Positions 17,000 through 26,124 of a stretch of 63,484 nt of DNA are shown one piece after another. The stretch comes from a virus. Every line of letters begins with the position of its first letter. Position 1 is the stretch's first letter. A program made the translations under genes and the position numbers. Location of the stretch: positions 1-63,484 of IMG/VR virus record IMGVR_UViG_3300042291_000207; one strand, written 5' to 3'. The notes under the pieces were generated by a model that was not told the origin of the DNA, did no database searches, and saw nothing but the letters and a program-made list of their open reading frames with translations.

Positions 17000-18262
17000 T
17001 TATTGAAACCATGAAGTTGTAGGCTTAGGCTTATTTCCTGTTTTTGTAGAACTTTTGCTAACTTGTCTAGCAACTTCACCAAACAATTCATTTGACTTTT
17101 TGGTGATACCAGTCTTTTGTATTGTAGATAGAGTAGGATCCTTTTCTAAAATCTTTAGTAACAGTCCAATCTTAACCTTTGTTGCATGGTTTTCTGGACG
17201 TTTAAGTTCTAGAATAGTACGATCAAAATCTGTGAGAGTCTCACCAGATGCTGTCTTATACTTATCTACTAACAGGAAATCTTGTAGTTCACCAGCCAAT
17301 TTAGGGTTCAGAGGAATACCGTCAAACTCTTTTGTTTTTAGTTTTTCTTGTAATACTGACTGAACGTTTTGAAAGTATTGCTGTTTAACAGCAGCTTGCT
17401 GTTGTAATCTTCTTTCATTCTCTTGCTCCATTTCTTGAAGCTTTGCAGCTTCTTTCTTAACCAACACTTTGTGGTGTTTAGTAGCAACAGTTTCCAAATC
17501 ACCGTAATTCTTAAGTCTTTCAACTTCTGTTGTAACATCCTCAGGATCAAATCCTTGATCGTTGAGTGCTTGTTTAATTACTGCAATTTGGTTAGCTTCG
17601 TCTGCTAAATCCATCTCAGCAAAACTCTTTATATTATTAAAAGTACCGAAATACTCTTTTGGATCTACTCCTTTTACAAATATGGCATCAAACGCTTGTT
17701 GATAATCTTCTCCAAATTGACCAATGAAGTTGTTTACCACCTCAATAGCTCCTTTCTTCTTCTCAGCTTGGAAACGCTCAAGAAATTCTTCAGGAGTGGA
17801 AATTGCAACATCCTCTTCATCTTCATCGTTGGTAAATACACCAAGTTTGAAAAGATCTTTAGATAGAGATGTGAATGGACTAGCTGGTTCATCACCTTCT
17901 ATTTCTTCATCATCTTCTGTATCTACAGGAGCTTTTGCTTTGGGAGCTGGAGCAGGAGAATCATCTTCATCCTCTTCCTCTTCATCATCTCCACCTAGTA
18001 AAAAGTCCTGTAAAGACTTTGCATTATCTTCTTTCTTTTCCTCATCATTCTCTTCTGAAGCATCAGCAGGAGCTGGTGTCTTTTTTGCAGGTTTAGGTGC
18101 AGGAGCAGGTTCATCTTTAATATCTTGGATATCATCAGGATTGGTAGTAGAAGTTTCAGGAGCAAATAAATCGCTTAAAAGTTCTTGGTTTCCCATACCC
18201 ATTTCCATAGTATCTTGAATACTAAAGTTTCCCATTGATGGGTTTTCTAGATTTTCAGCCAT
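17000..18262 (-). CDS. Acidic coiled-coil protein, probable scaffold or internal head protein
   Basis: 420 aa. Residues 1-135 are disordered, very acidic and Pro/Ala-rich (repeats such as PAPAPK and DDEEEEDEDD). Residues about 140-330 are mostly helical, with a Gln/Glu coiled coil (KLQEMEQENERRLQQQAAVK). The basic C-terminus ends TTSWFQ. Placement just before the major capsid gene and this composition match scaffolding proteins of other tailed phages; a permanent internal protein cannot be excluded. The C-terminal basic patch could bind capsid subunits, as in lambda-type and P22-type scaffolds. Confidence 0.65.
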   Translation of the reverse strand: MAENLENPSMGNFSIQDTMEMGMGNQELLSDLFAPETSTTNPDDIQDIKDEPAPAPKPAKKTPAPADASEENDEEKKEDNAKSLQDFLLGGDDEEEEDEDDSPAPAPKAKAPVDTEDDEEIEGDEPASPFTSLSKDLFKLGVFTNDEDEEDVAISTPEEFLERFQAEKKKGAIEVVNNFIGQFGEDYQQAFDAIFVKGVDPKEYFGTFNNIKSFAEMDLADEANQIAVIKQALNDQGFDPEDVTTEVERLKNYGDLETVATKHHKVLVKKEAAKLQEMEQENERRLQQQAAVKQQYFQNVQSVLQEKLKTKEFDGIPLNPKLAGELQDFLLVDKYKTASGETLTDFDRTILELKRPENHATKVKIGLLLKILEKDPTLSTIQKTGITKKSNELFGEVARQVSKSSTKTGNKPKPTTSWFQ

Positions 18263-18382
18263 ATGTAGTTTATTTATTATTGGTTTTCAGATGTAAAAGT
18301 ATATTATTATAAATTAATACCAAAGAGGTAGTGCATTATAAGGCTCATTATTCACGATAATATAGCATTAATGTAATTCACT

Positions 18383-18913
18383 CTAATCAAGATTGTTTGT
18401 AATTGTGTCATTTATTAGCCTGTAACTCCTAATTGGAGCTAAATCAGTGAGTGTAACTTGTTGAATGTCAACACCCCACTTCCTTGCTTCAACCCTTACC
18501 TTCTTAGTTAATGTGTTATCAAGTTCTGCATCTGTACATTCTTCCAGGGACATAGCCATGATTACATTTTTTATGACACTTTGTGACATGTCAGCTATTG
18601 CATCTTGGGCATCAAACACTTCTAGCAGGAATGTTTTTACATCTGATATCTTGTATTTGATTACACCCTTGACAACAATGTTCTGTTTATCACTAGTATA
18701 CAAAGATTGTGCTGGAAGACTTAATGTTGTCACAACGACATGTTGCTCAATCACCTCATCTGCAAACGGTATCTTTACATGGAATCCAGGTTTTAATAAC
18801 TTTTTAAACTTGCCAAATCTTAGAAGCACAGCCTCCTCGTAATCCCTAATAATAATACCAGGGAGTACGTCTGAGCCAAATTGTAACACAACGTCAATTA
18901 GCCTATCTAACAT
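18383..18913 (-). CDS. SPFH/band-7 (stomatin-prohibitin) domain protein
   Basis: 176 aa. The sequence VLPGIIIRDYEEAVLLRFGK, KPGFHVKIPFADEV and a run of KNIVVKGVIKYKISDVKTF-type strands are typical of SPFH domains. Residues 140-165 (VRVEARKWGVDIQQVTLTDL) match the later part of the same domain. There is no clear membrane helix, only a mildly hydrophobic N-terminus. The gene lies between portal and scaffold, with the portal stop only 2 bases away, so it is co-expressed with head genes. SPFH proteins form oligomeric rings on membranes; here a role in head assembly or DNA entry is possible but unproven. Confidence 0.8.
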   Translation of the reverse strand: MLDRLIDVVLQFGSDVLPGIIIRDYEEAVLLRFGKFKKLLKPGFHVKIPFADEVIEQHVVVTTLSLPAQSLYTSDKQNIVVKGVIKYKISDVKTFLLEVFDAQDAIADMSQSVIKNVIMAMSLEECTDAELDNTLTKKVRVEARKWGVDIQQVTLTDLAPIRSYRLINDTITNNLD

Positions 18914-18915
18914 AA

Positions 18916-21501
18916 TTACTTAGTTTTCTTATTTGCTCTACCTTTAGCATTTTCTTTAGCAACAGCTAAATCATTTGCTTGGTTTTCTCTAGCCACTTGT
19001 AACTTCTCTCTTTCCAATTGAAGTTTCTCAGCATCTTGTCTTGTTCTAGATTGAATCTCTTGAAGTCTTAATTGGTAATCATTGCTAGCTTTAGATTGCT
19101 CTAAACCTAACTTATTGATTTCCAATACATCAGGAGCTCCAGACATATCAAGATCTGATAGAGGACCACTCTTTGATTCAGCAGCAATAAGTGCAATTTC
19201 TTTCTTATTGATTCTATCAAGTTCCTTCTGATAGTCATCATGAGCCAATTGTTTCTCTTGAGCTTCTTGAGCTTGTTGGATTTGAGCCATAGCTTGCTCT
19301 TGCTGCTGTTGTTGCTGTTGCTGTTGCAGATCCAACTGTTGTTGTTGCATAGCATCTTGCTTATCCTTAAGGCTCTTAAACACCTTCTTCATCTTACGTA
19401 CAGAATCAGTGCTGTAGAGTTCAATGATATCATGTAATGAACCACCATTTTGTATAACAGCTTGAGACAATCCACGTAATTCGTTAAACATTTTCTGATC
19501 TTCAGGGCGATTGGTTAAGAACACCTTAAGGTCACGGAATTTGAGATCAGTTCCATTCACCTGTACGAAAGCAGACTCTCCATCAGATGTAATGTATGAT
19601 AGGGTGGATTGTGGTTTACTAGATTCTACATATAAAGCAGCATCAATGATAGCTTGGTACAATTGACCAAGAACATATTCATGAGCTACAAATAAAGGTT
19701 CTGTTTGAGAATAAGATTGTGTAAGAGCTGCGTTTGTACCTGTGGCACTTTCACTAGCTGATACAGATCCCATTCTTTGTTTAGACATACCCACTAGTTC
19801 CCAACACTCTTGCTTAAGTTGCATAGCTAACGTGTAACGAGATTGAATCTCCTGCGTACGTGTAAGGTCAATATCTCTAAACTGATTGAAGCTAGAAGGA
19901 CTCTTTAAGTTTTCAGGAGAGTCATCAATAAATACAACTCCTCTATTACGAGCTTCTAGTTCCCATATATCTAAAGCATCTTGAGCATCACCGTCCTTAG
20001 GAACAGGGATGTGTCTGATGGATGTCAAATACACCTTACCAACTTCCTTCTCAAGAAGTGTGTAAAGCTGGTTCATACATACATTATATAACACTTGGAA
20101 TGGTTTCATTAAGTCTACTAAGCTCTTAGCTTCTGTATTCTTAACTTCATGAACCAATCCAATGATAGGACAATAGCTTAATAGTTTGTATGGTTTAACA
20201 TGGTAGATGTCTGGACCAATCTTAATGCCCTGATACCATTGGTTAATCCAACCCCATTCTAAAGAAATCTCTGTAGGAATTGTCTTACTCTTATAGTTTT
20301 CATCAACAAGCATAGATTGCTCATTGCCCATTTCATCTGTGTAGACTAACTTACCAATCTTCTTCTTAGAGATCCAATAAGCTCTAACTACCACATACTT
20401 ATAACCAAATGAGCTTACATTAGATGTAAGTCCCAAGAAGTCTTTAAGTCCATCATCGTTCTCTTTCATTTCTGATTCAATAATCATTCTTGTTTGTAGA
20501 ACAAGAGGATCGTATGTATCATATTGTACTGAATCAATACCAGGTGTTGCATTTGGATTACCAAGATTTGATTCACGTACATTAATCAATCCATAGTCTT
20601 GTAAAGAACTACGTAAGTGATCTATTTCTTCTTTAGTTAGGTCAGGAATAGCTTCAATGATTTCAGATAGTTCCATCACCTGTACAATACCAGCAGCATA
20701 TGCTCCTTGTGCTCTACCTGTAGGATCTGAAACATACTTTCTATCTGGTGTAGTTAGGAACCAAGTGTTTTTAGGGTTAGCCACCTCAATGTTAAATCCA
20801 AGCTTTGAGTTATCTTCATATATATGATAGAACTCTCTAGCTGAAATCAACATATCTCTGAATGCATCTTCTGATTTCTCCTTAAGATTAAACTCTGCTT
20901 TCTGACATGTAAGAATATGGTTGGCCCATTTCTCAGCAATAGATGTGTAGCTATCTAGCTCATCTTTCACTTGATCCATTGTCATTTGTTGAACCTCTTC
21001 ATCTTCTAACTCTTGTCCATTTAACTGGGCTTTGGTTAATATCTTTTGTCTAGCTTCATTCATAATGTATTCCTGTAGAATACCAGTTTTGAATTCTAGT
21101 TCTTCAGCTTGACTATCATCATCAAATGCCTTCACACGGAAAGCATCTGGTCTTTTAGAAATCTCTCCAACTAACTCATTAAGAGGAGTGGTGATAATAG
21201 AATACATTTTTACATATGAAGGAAGGTTTAAGTTAGCTTCTAATGTTTGTGTAAAGCTACTTACAACAGGCTCTTGATAGAAATCCTCCATACGCAAAAT
21301 ACCCTTGACAAGATCATAGTTCTTGACAAAGGTGTCTCTGTTCTTCACATACTCAGCGTATGATTTGTTGGCAAAATAATCCATTGTGTTTTTAATCCAA
21401 CTCTCATCTTGCTTCTCCTTCTCAGTTTTAAACTGATCAGGAAATATATTTAAATATGCATACCTAATCGTAGCATCTTTTGTATACCGTATAATTGCCA
21501 T
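18916..21501 (-). CDS. Portal protein
   Basis: 861 aa. Placement between terminase and head genes, and length similar to crAss-like portals (about 800 aa), support the call. Residues 1-600 hold alternating helices and strands, including YVKMYSIITTPLNELVGEIS and the block LKQECWELVGMSKQRMG typical of this portal family. Residues about 705-860 form a long Gln-rich coiled coil (DLQQQQQQQQQEQAMAQIQQ) ending in a basic tail (GRANKKTK), probably the barrel or crown extending inside the head. It shares a base with the terminase stop. Function: a dodecameric ring for DNA passage and terminase docking. Confidence 0.85.
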   Translation of the reverse strand: MAIIRYTKDATIRYAYLNIFPDQFKTEKEKQDESWIKNTMDYFANKSYAEYVKNRDTFVKNYDLVKGILRMEDFYQEPVVSSFTQTLEANLNLPSYVKMYSIITTPLNELVGEISKRPDAFRVKAFDDDSQAEELEFKTGILQEYIMNEARQKILTKAQLNGQELEDEEVQQMTMDQVKDELDSYTSIAEKWANHILTCQKAEFNLKEKSEDAFRDMLISAREFYHIYEDNSKLGFNIEVANPKNTWFLTTPDRKYVSDPTGRAQGAYAAGIVQVMELSEIIEAIPDLTKEEIDHLRSSLQDYGLINVRESNLGNPNATPGIDSVQYDTYDPLVLQTRMIIESEMKENDDGLKDFLGLTSNVSSFGYKYVVVRAYWISKKKIGKLVYTDEMGNEQSMLVDENYKSKTIPTEISLEWGWINQWYQGIKIGPDIYHVKPYKLLSYCPIIGLVHEVKNTEAKSLVDLMKPFQVLYNVCMNQLYTLLEKEVGKVYLTSIRHIPVPKDGDAQDALDIWELEARNRGVVFIDDSPENLKSPSSFNQFRDIDLTRTQEIQSRYTLAMQLKQECWELVGMSKQRMGSVSASESATGTNAALTQSYSQTEPLFVAHEYVLGQLYQAIIDAALYVESSKPQSTLSYITSDGESAFVQVNGTDLKFRDLKVFLTNRPEDQKMFNELRGLSQAVIQNGGSLHDIIELYSTDSVRKMKKVFKSLKDKQDAMQQQQLDLQQQQQQQQQEQAMAQIQQAQEAQEKQLAHDDYQKELDRINKKEIALIAAESKSGPLSDLDMSGAPDVLEINKLGLEQSKASNDYQLRLQEIQSRTRQDAEKLQLEREKLQVARENQANDLAVAKENAKGRANKKTK

Positions 21502-23528
21502 TATGTAAAAAGTTTACGTTTTCTTTTATTAAATATTCCTCTTGATGTAGAAAATAAAGGGTTCTTTGGTGATCCTGAATGCATCGCTTTCACTCTATCA
21601 TCACTAGACCCACCAATCTTTCCAAATATAGGATCCATTTTAAGTGCTTGAGCAATAGCTAATTCTGCAGCAATGATACGGTCAAAGTTACCTGAATCAT
21701 TATATTGAATAACTTCTTCAAGTAATACAGGATCAAATATCTTACTTATTCCCAACACTTCTCTCACAATCTCACCAGCTTCATTTGTCTCTTTATATAT
21801 TGTTCCTTCCAAATACTTCTTTAAACAGTTGTGAAGATAGTCAATTATCTTCTGACTTGAACGATGTATTCCATATTCACGTCTCACTGTTGTATTTGGA
21901 ACAATCTCCATAAGCCATTGAGGTTGCTTTTCTAAATAGTGAGCATCCCCTTTAGCCTTCATATATTCTATAAATGATATGTCATCATTCTCACAAAGTG
22001 TTCTAGCATTGTAATACTTGATAAGTAGGCGAGCTTGTTCTTCCCAAGTTTCTTTCTTATCAGGTCTAGCACAATACGAAGCTACGAACATATCTTGATA
22101 TTTCTCACCTGTTAGGTCATGCATTCTTTTATAAACATAAACAGATCCTAATGAGCTTGAATATGCAGATTGTCCTTGTCTGTAAGGATCGACTCCTGCT
22201 ACATATAATCCATATGGAGGATTATCAATAGGGAATTCATATATAACAACAGGAGCATTCTTTTGATCACTATTCTTTAGAGGGAAGTTAGATATAGGAA
22301 GTGTGTCTGTAAACTCGTGTGTTATCTTCTCTCCATCATTGAATAATATAATAGGTGTACCTGTTCTGTCTTGTTGTAATAGTTTACTCTTCTGCCTTTT
22401 AGCAGCCTCAATATCAAAGATGTTGGTATCTTCATTGAGGAATATGTCATCCACTTCCTGTGGGTAGTACATCTTTTCTTTTAGATAGGCAACTCTATCA
22501 CCAGCTTTCTTAAGTCTTTCTAAGTTTTGCATAGTGATTTGGTCAGCCTTTTCTTGGTCACTTACTAGCATCTCAATCTTGTGTAAGTCGGATGTATAAG
22601 GTTCATTTAGATAAGCCCCAAGAGAGCTTTTATCTTTGGCCTCCATTCTATATTTATTAGATATGAAGAGTCCATGTATACGAGATGTATCTTTCTCATT
22701 GTTATATGTAAGGAAATTAAAGTTGTCTACATCAAACATTAAGCTCTTTGCATCCATAAATTTCTTCATATCACCGCCCGTCCCAGTAAGAATAGGAGAA
22801 CATCCCCAGCCATAGGGTGTAGTGAAGCCAGGAATAGCTGCCTGTAAACCTCGAAGGAAATTTCCTTTACCAATTTCATCTATAATTAATTTACGTGGTT
22901 TTGTACCTGCAATAGCTTCCTCATTATTACCTTCATCAAGGTTACGAATTAAGATGGAAGAAAAGGGGATACGTTCTCCAGACTTAGTCTTGATACCAAG
23001 TGTAACTTGGTTTTTCCAGTTATCCTCAATTCTCTGCCATCTCCAATATTCTGGAATGAAGTTAAGCCCCTTATCAATCTTATCTGTGATAAGCTTAATA
23101 TCTGGAGCATTCAAACCAGCAATAATGTTTTGTGAGTTTTCATCAAATGTTGCACCCCATGCAATATAAGATGCCTCAATAACGGACTTAGCAAAACGTC
23201 TAATACCTAGAATGACTAAACCCTTTCTTTCTTTTTGGGCTCTGTCAATTTCGTTTGTTACCAGCCACTCGTTATCACGTAATAAAGGATTAGCATATTT
23301 CTGTGCAATCCTTCCATACTCATCAATAATATCCACCTCTGTATGCCAAATGTTTAGGTGCCAATATAAAAAGGGGTTAATATATACACCCCCCATCATA
23401 CAGCCATTTAAACATAGGTCTTTGTGAAAATCATAGAATTCCTTATATTCCTCAGATGCTCTGTCTGGCAGACGCTTCTGATTAATAAACCAGTCTTTGT
23501 AATCTATACTCTGTATGTGTACATTCAT
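21501..23528 (-). CDS. terL: Terminase large subunit
   Basis: 675 aa. The ATPase part has a variant Walker A (LGIRRFAKSV, K114-S115) and Walker B with catalytic Glu (KLIIDEIGK, D217-E218). The C-terminal nuclease part begins near GLYVAGVDPYRQG (an Asp of the RNase H-like centre) and continues to the basic C-terminus NKRKRKLFT. It packages DNA into the prohead. No classical small terminase is obvious, though the small genes upstream are candidates. The nonstandard P-loop (RRFAKS rather than GxxGxGKS) is common among phage terminases. Confidence 0.88.
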   Translation of the reverse strand: MNVHIQSIDYKDWFINQKRLPDRASEEYKEFYDFHKDLCLNGCMMGGVYINPFLYWHLNIWHTEVDIIDEYGRIAQKYANPLLRDNEWLVTNEIDRAQKERKGLVILGIRRFAKSVIEASYIAWGATFDENSQNIIAGLNAPDIKLITDKIDKGLNFIPEYWRWQRIEDNWKNQVTLGIKTKSGERIPFSSILIRNLDEGNNEEAIAGTKPRKLIIDEIGKGNFLRGLQAAIPGFTTPYGWGCSPILTGTGGDMKKFMDAKSLMFDVDNFNFLTYNNEKDTSRIHGLFISNKYRMEAKDKSSLGAYLNEPYTSDLHKIEMLVSDQEKADQITMQNLERLKKAGDRVAYLKEKMYYPQEVDDIFLNEDTNIFDIEAAKRQKSKLLQQDRTGTPIILFNDGEKITHEFTDTLPISNFPLKNSDQKNAPVVIYEFPIDNPPYGLYVAGVDPYRQGQSAYSSSLGSVYVYKRMHDLTGEKYQDMFVASYCARPDKKETWEEQARLLIKYYNARTLCENDDISFIEYMKAKGDAHYLEKQPQWLMEIVPNTTVRREYGIHRSSQKIIDYLHNCLKKYLEGTIYKETNEAGEIVREVLGISKIFDPVLLEEVIQYNDSGNFDRIIAAELAIAQALKMDPIFGKIGGSSDDRVKAMHSGSPKNPLFSTSRGIFNKRKRKLFT

Positions 23529-23863
23529 TATCTTCTGTTCTTAAGAAACTCTTCTGCAGCACCAGATAATTCCCCTTTACCTCTCACTTCCACCTTTGCC
23601 TCTTCAACGCTTCTTAACTTGTCTACCACCTCAATAAGAGCTAGGTAGTTTTTCATTGTCTCTTGTACAAACTTACCTTGTGCCTCAATAGAAGCTATCA
23701 CCATAGGTAACATACCTCCTTTAGCTGTAGGTTTCCACTCAATTCTGTCTTTTAGTTCATGAAGAGGGTTTGCATCTACATATTGTTTCCATGAAACAAG
23801 CTGTGTCTCAGCCCATTCAAGCTCTGTATTTATAAATGTAGTTTTTTTAATAGTTGTCGCCAT
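23528..23863 (-). CDS. Small helical protein upstream of terminase, unknown
   Basis: 111 aa, mostly helical, with a charged C-terminus (AKVEVRGKGELSGAAEEFLK). It shares a base with the terminase start, so translation is coupled. A small terminase subunit or terminase-associated factor would fit the position; no helix-turn-helix is visible, so this is only a guess. Confidence 0.55.
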   Translation of the reverse strand: MATTIKKTTFINTELEWAETQLVSWKQYVDANPLHELKDRIEWKPTAKGGMLPMVIASIEAQGKFVQETMKNYLALIEVVDKLRSVEEAKVEVRGKGELSGAAEEFLKNRR

Positions 23864-24137
23864 AATCTTCGTCTTCTTCTTTTAGAATATTGTCTAAATC
23901 CATTCCCTCCTTGATAATCTTATCAAGCTCAGACTCATCTGTATGGGGAATATCCATTTCAAGCTTTGTTTTATATTTATCCATGGCAAATGCTAGCTCT
24001 TTGTCTGTCATTCCCCATATATCTCCATATTCATCAAGAGCTGTGGCTATGTGTCTTCCCATGTTATACTCTGGGAATCCCTTATGTAGTTCTTGAAGGG
24101 TATGAATTACACTATTGTAATAATTCTTCTTACTCAC
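23847..24137 (-). CDS. Small acidic protein, unknown
   Basis: 96 aa. Helical N-terminus (YYNSVIHTLQELHKGFPEYN) and a very acidic C-terminus (ILKEEDEDYGDNY). Overlaps the following gene by 17 bases. No recognised domain. Confidence 0.55.
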   Translation of the reverse strand: MSKKNYYNSVIHTLQELHKGFPEYNMGRHIATALDEYGDIWGMTDKELAFAMDKYKTKLEMDIPHTDESELDKIIKEGMDLDNILKEEDEDYGDNY

Positions 24138-24142
24138 TGTAT

Positions 24143-24391
24143 TTATAATAATTGGTTTAAGTCCTCATCGGACAGTTTTATGTTTATTTGTGACTCGTCT
24201 GGGTTTAGATTTGTATCTTCCTCAGGAGACATGTATGATGAGTTAAAGGAAATACCTATCTTATCCTGTTCTTCCCCATTAACACCAAGGATGTCAATGT
24301 AATCCACACCAGAATTGTATATTTCTGTTAGGTGGTCCAATAAGACTGATAAAGGAATCTTTCTTAATATAACATCATGGTTATTTTCCAT
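24143..24391 (-). CDS. Small acidic protein, unknown
   Basis: 82 aa, acidic, with the sequence PLSVLLDHLTEIYNSGVDYI near the N-terminus. Short leader to the next gene; no recognised domain. Real by its fit in the tightly packed operon. Confidence 0.5.
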   Translation of the reverse strand: MENNHDVILRKIPLSVLLDHLTEIYNSGVDYIDILGVNGEEQDKIGISFNSSYMSPEEDTNLNPDESQINIKLSDEDLNQLL

Positions 24392-24674
24392 CGATAGCTT
24401 GTTTTATTTCATCATATTCATCGTCTGTCATCATCTCTTTCCACTTACCAATAGGGCAAGCACATGACAGACAACTTGTTTTGGCTGATAGTGTACATCC
24501 ACAATCTATACAATGTACATCTGGTCTAATAGACTTATGTTTTGTGGATATGTTCTCACAGGCATTACATATAGCCATTCTTTCCTCACTAACATTAGCG
24601 ATTAAAGCTTTCATTTTAGCTGGAGGAAACAGCTTGTTTCTCCATCCTTCATAAACCTTGGATAGATCAATCAT
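24381..24674 (-). CDS. Zinc-ribbon protein
   Basis: 97 aa. Residues 36-75 contain CNAC, HCIDCGC, SCLSCACP: at least seven Cys and one His arranged as two metal knuckles. The context (basic segment RPDVHCIDC, then KW) resembles a small phage Zn-ribbon family often seen near terminase genes. DNA or protein binding is plausible. Confidence 0.65.
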   Translation of the reverse strand: MIDLSKVYEGWRNKLFPPAKMKALIANVSEERMAICNACENISTKHKSIRPDVHCIDCGCTLSAKTSCLSCACPIGKWKEMMTDDEYDEIKQAIDGK

Positions 24675-25017
24675 ATCTGAGCTTTGGTTTTAATTGATTG
24701 ATTGTTATATGTGTATTGGCTAATGTCACTGTAGCAGCATTTCTTCTCTGCTCTGTAATTGTGTCATCAGCCAGTATTTTTTCCATGGCTCCCACCTTAG
24801 CATATAAGGCTTCTAGCTTCTTAATGGCCTTTTTGTTGTTAAAGAGTAACTTACCAAACCCAGATATCTCTACACTGTGGTTGGTTTCAAGAGCCTCGTT
24901 AGCGGATTGGAACTGATGGTTGACAACAGCCTCAATTGTCTTCTCACTCGTAAGCATCTTAACAGCTAGCATCCTAATCAAATAGTCCTTGACGGACATG
25001 CTTATTGGCTTATCCAT
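24667..25017 (-). CDS. IHF/HU-like DNA-binding protein
   Basis: 116 aa. Residues about 9-60 match the HU/IHF helix-turn-strand core: VKDYLIRMLAVKMLTSEKTI, then VEISGFGKLLF, the latter being the conserved VxxSGFG-type strand that leads into the DNA-binding arm. The usual Pro-bearing arm is not evident; instead a helical tail follows. IHF-like genes near the terminase are characteristic of crAss-like phages. It would bend or compact DNA during packaging or replication. It overlaps the genes on both sides. Confidence 0.7.
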   Translation of the reverse strand: MDKPISMSVKDYLIRMLAVKMLTSEKTIEAVVNHQFQSANEALETNHSVEISGFGKLLFNNKKAIKKLEALYAKVGAMEKILADDTITEQRRNAATVTLANTHITINQLKPKLRYD

Positions 25018-25372
25018 GACTAAGGGTTATTTGTAAGACTATATCGTTCTCGAAGTTGAGGATAATCATTGGGTTCACCTTCACCTTGGTTCCGTCCTTA
25101 ACAAACACCCCTAGCTTCTTAAGCTTGGAGATGATGTTGTTTATTGTAGGAGCTGTACTGTCATACTTCTCACAGAACTCTGTTCTGATGTTGGCATAGG
25201 AGATGTTACCCTTTATGGCTGTAAATGCCACGAGCTGTATCTCCCTCTGTGTAAGCTTCAACCCATTCAATGATGACAATAGGGAATAATACTTCTCAGC
25301 TATAGCGAATTGATCCTCTACAGGCTTCTTTAGTTTCTGAACTATTGTCTTCTTGGTTGTTGGTTGTTCCAT
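25010..25372 (-). CDS. Winged-helix DNA-binding protein, first gene of the structural operon
   Basis: 120 aa. Residues 36-100 form a winged helix: LTQREIQLVAFTAIKG, then STAPTINNIISKLKKLGVFV as the recognition helix and a beta wing (VKVNPMIILNF). As promoter-proximal gene with a palindrome over the promoter, it could be an autoregulator of the structural operon. A small-terminase role is the main alternative, as TerS proteins also carry helix-turn-helix domains and precede TerL. Confidence 0.65.
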   Translation of the reverse strand: MEQPTTKKTIVQKLKKPVEDQFAIAEKYYSLLSSLNGLKLTQREIQLVAFTAIKGNISYANIRTEFCEKYDSTAPTINNIISKLKKLGVFVKDGTKVKVNPMIILNFENDIVLQITLSHG

Positions 25373-25384
25373 ATTTAATTAGGG

Positions 25385-25415
25385 CAAAGGTAATTGATTT
25401 ACAATCATCTACAAA
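25385..25415 (-). promoter_or_regulatory. Main promoter of the left (structural) operon
   Basis: On the minus strand TTTG (25415-25412), a 19-base spacer, then TACCTTTG (25392-25385), a full match to the Bacteroidota -33/-7 pattern. The first ATG is only about 13 bases beyond the -7 element, so the leader is very short. Confidence 0.75.
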
Positions 25416-25433
25416 TAACTTAATTAGTTATTT
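25413..25433. promoter_or_regulatory. Palindrome over the -33 element, operator candidate
   Basis: AAATAACT-taatt-AGTTATTT is a perfect 8-bp inverted repeat overlapping the -33 box of the structural promoter. The winged-helix protein encoded first in that operon would be the natural ligand. Confidence 0.5.
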
Positions 25434-25451
25434 ATAACACCTAATGCTATA

Positions 25452-25694
25452 TTATGCATCATTTCCTTCTTTCTCTATCCAGAACAGAATACTAATGTTT
25501 ATGAAAAAGAAACCTATACGTAATTCTCTCTCTACATTCTTATCTTCTAGGACAAACTCTGTATACGATAAGCCTAGAAGGAAATAAGGAGTCATTAACA
25601 GGTTAATCTCTAATGCAAAATCTATTTCGTTATACCTGGAAAAACCATGTATTAAGGAAATAACAATCAGTAGTGTTACTATTATATATATCAT
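25452..25694 (-). CDS. Small membrane protein, unknown
   Basis: 80 aa from the ATG at 25694. The upstream GTG at 25721 lies in a C/G-rich stem (CCCTCC/GGAGGG) and is less likely. Three hydrophobic stretches (about residues 2-16, 28-44 and 62-74) suggest an inner-membrane protein. It stands alone between the structural promoter and the strand switch. A host-membrane function such as exclusion or lysis timing is possible. Confidence 0.5.
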   Translation of the reverse strand: MIYIIVTLLIVISLIHGFSRYNEIDFALEINLLMTPYFLLGLSYTEFVLEDKNVERELRIGFFFINISILFWIEKEGNDA

Positions 25695-25740
25695 GTTGTT
25701 TGTTTTTAACCCACCCTCCACCCCAAAGGTAAGGGGAGGG

Positions 25741-26124
25741 AATTCATATTAACAAATTTATTTTAAAATTGTGGATAACTTCTATAGCAAGATGTTATAA
25801 TTCTGGTACAGCACTATATTATAATACATATAATCTGTTGGAAATATCCATCACTATATGCCATAACATATCATAATGTGTTATAAAAGCAACATTGTCA
25901 AGCTGAGCATGTCCCTTATAAGACACATTATGTAAAGCTATTCCTTTACAAAACGTAAAATAAGTAAAGCTATAACTTGACACTTTTGGCAGAATATAGA
26001 CTTGTTATAACTTGCCAAATCAGGAAGTAAAACACAGCCAAACTAGGAAGTCTGTAACAAATAAGTATATAAATTTGTTACAAGAGTGTCACAAATATTT
26101 GAAAAAGTGTGACAAACCAGGAGG
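25741..26124. other. Gene-free AT-rich region with iterons and inverted repeats (control or origin candidate)
   Basis: No ORF is convincing. Contents: iteron-like CAAATCAGGAAGT (26016-26028), CAAACTAGGAAGT (26039-26051) and CAAACCAGGAGG (26113-26124); the inverted repeat GTAACAAAT (26054-26062)/ATTTGTTAC (26073-26081); TGTCAC/GTGACA around 26088-26114 with the palindrome CAAATATTTG inside; TTTGGC/GCCAAA at 25985-26019. Just outside the strand switch, so suited to a replication origin or a regulatory switch. Confidence 0.5.

Noticed and set aside
17724-18218. Ser-rich plus-strand ORF
   Set aside because: Antisense to the Glu/Asp-rich part of the scaffold-like gene; composition is a by-product.
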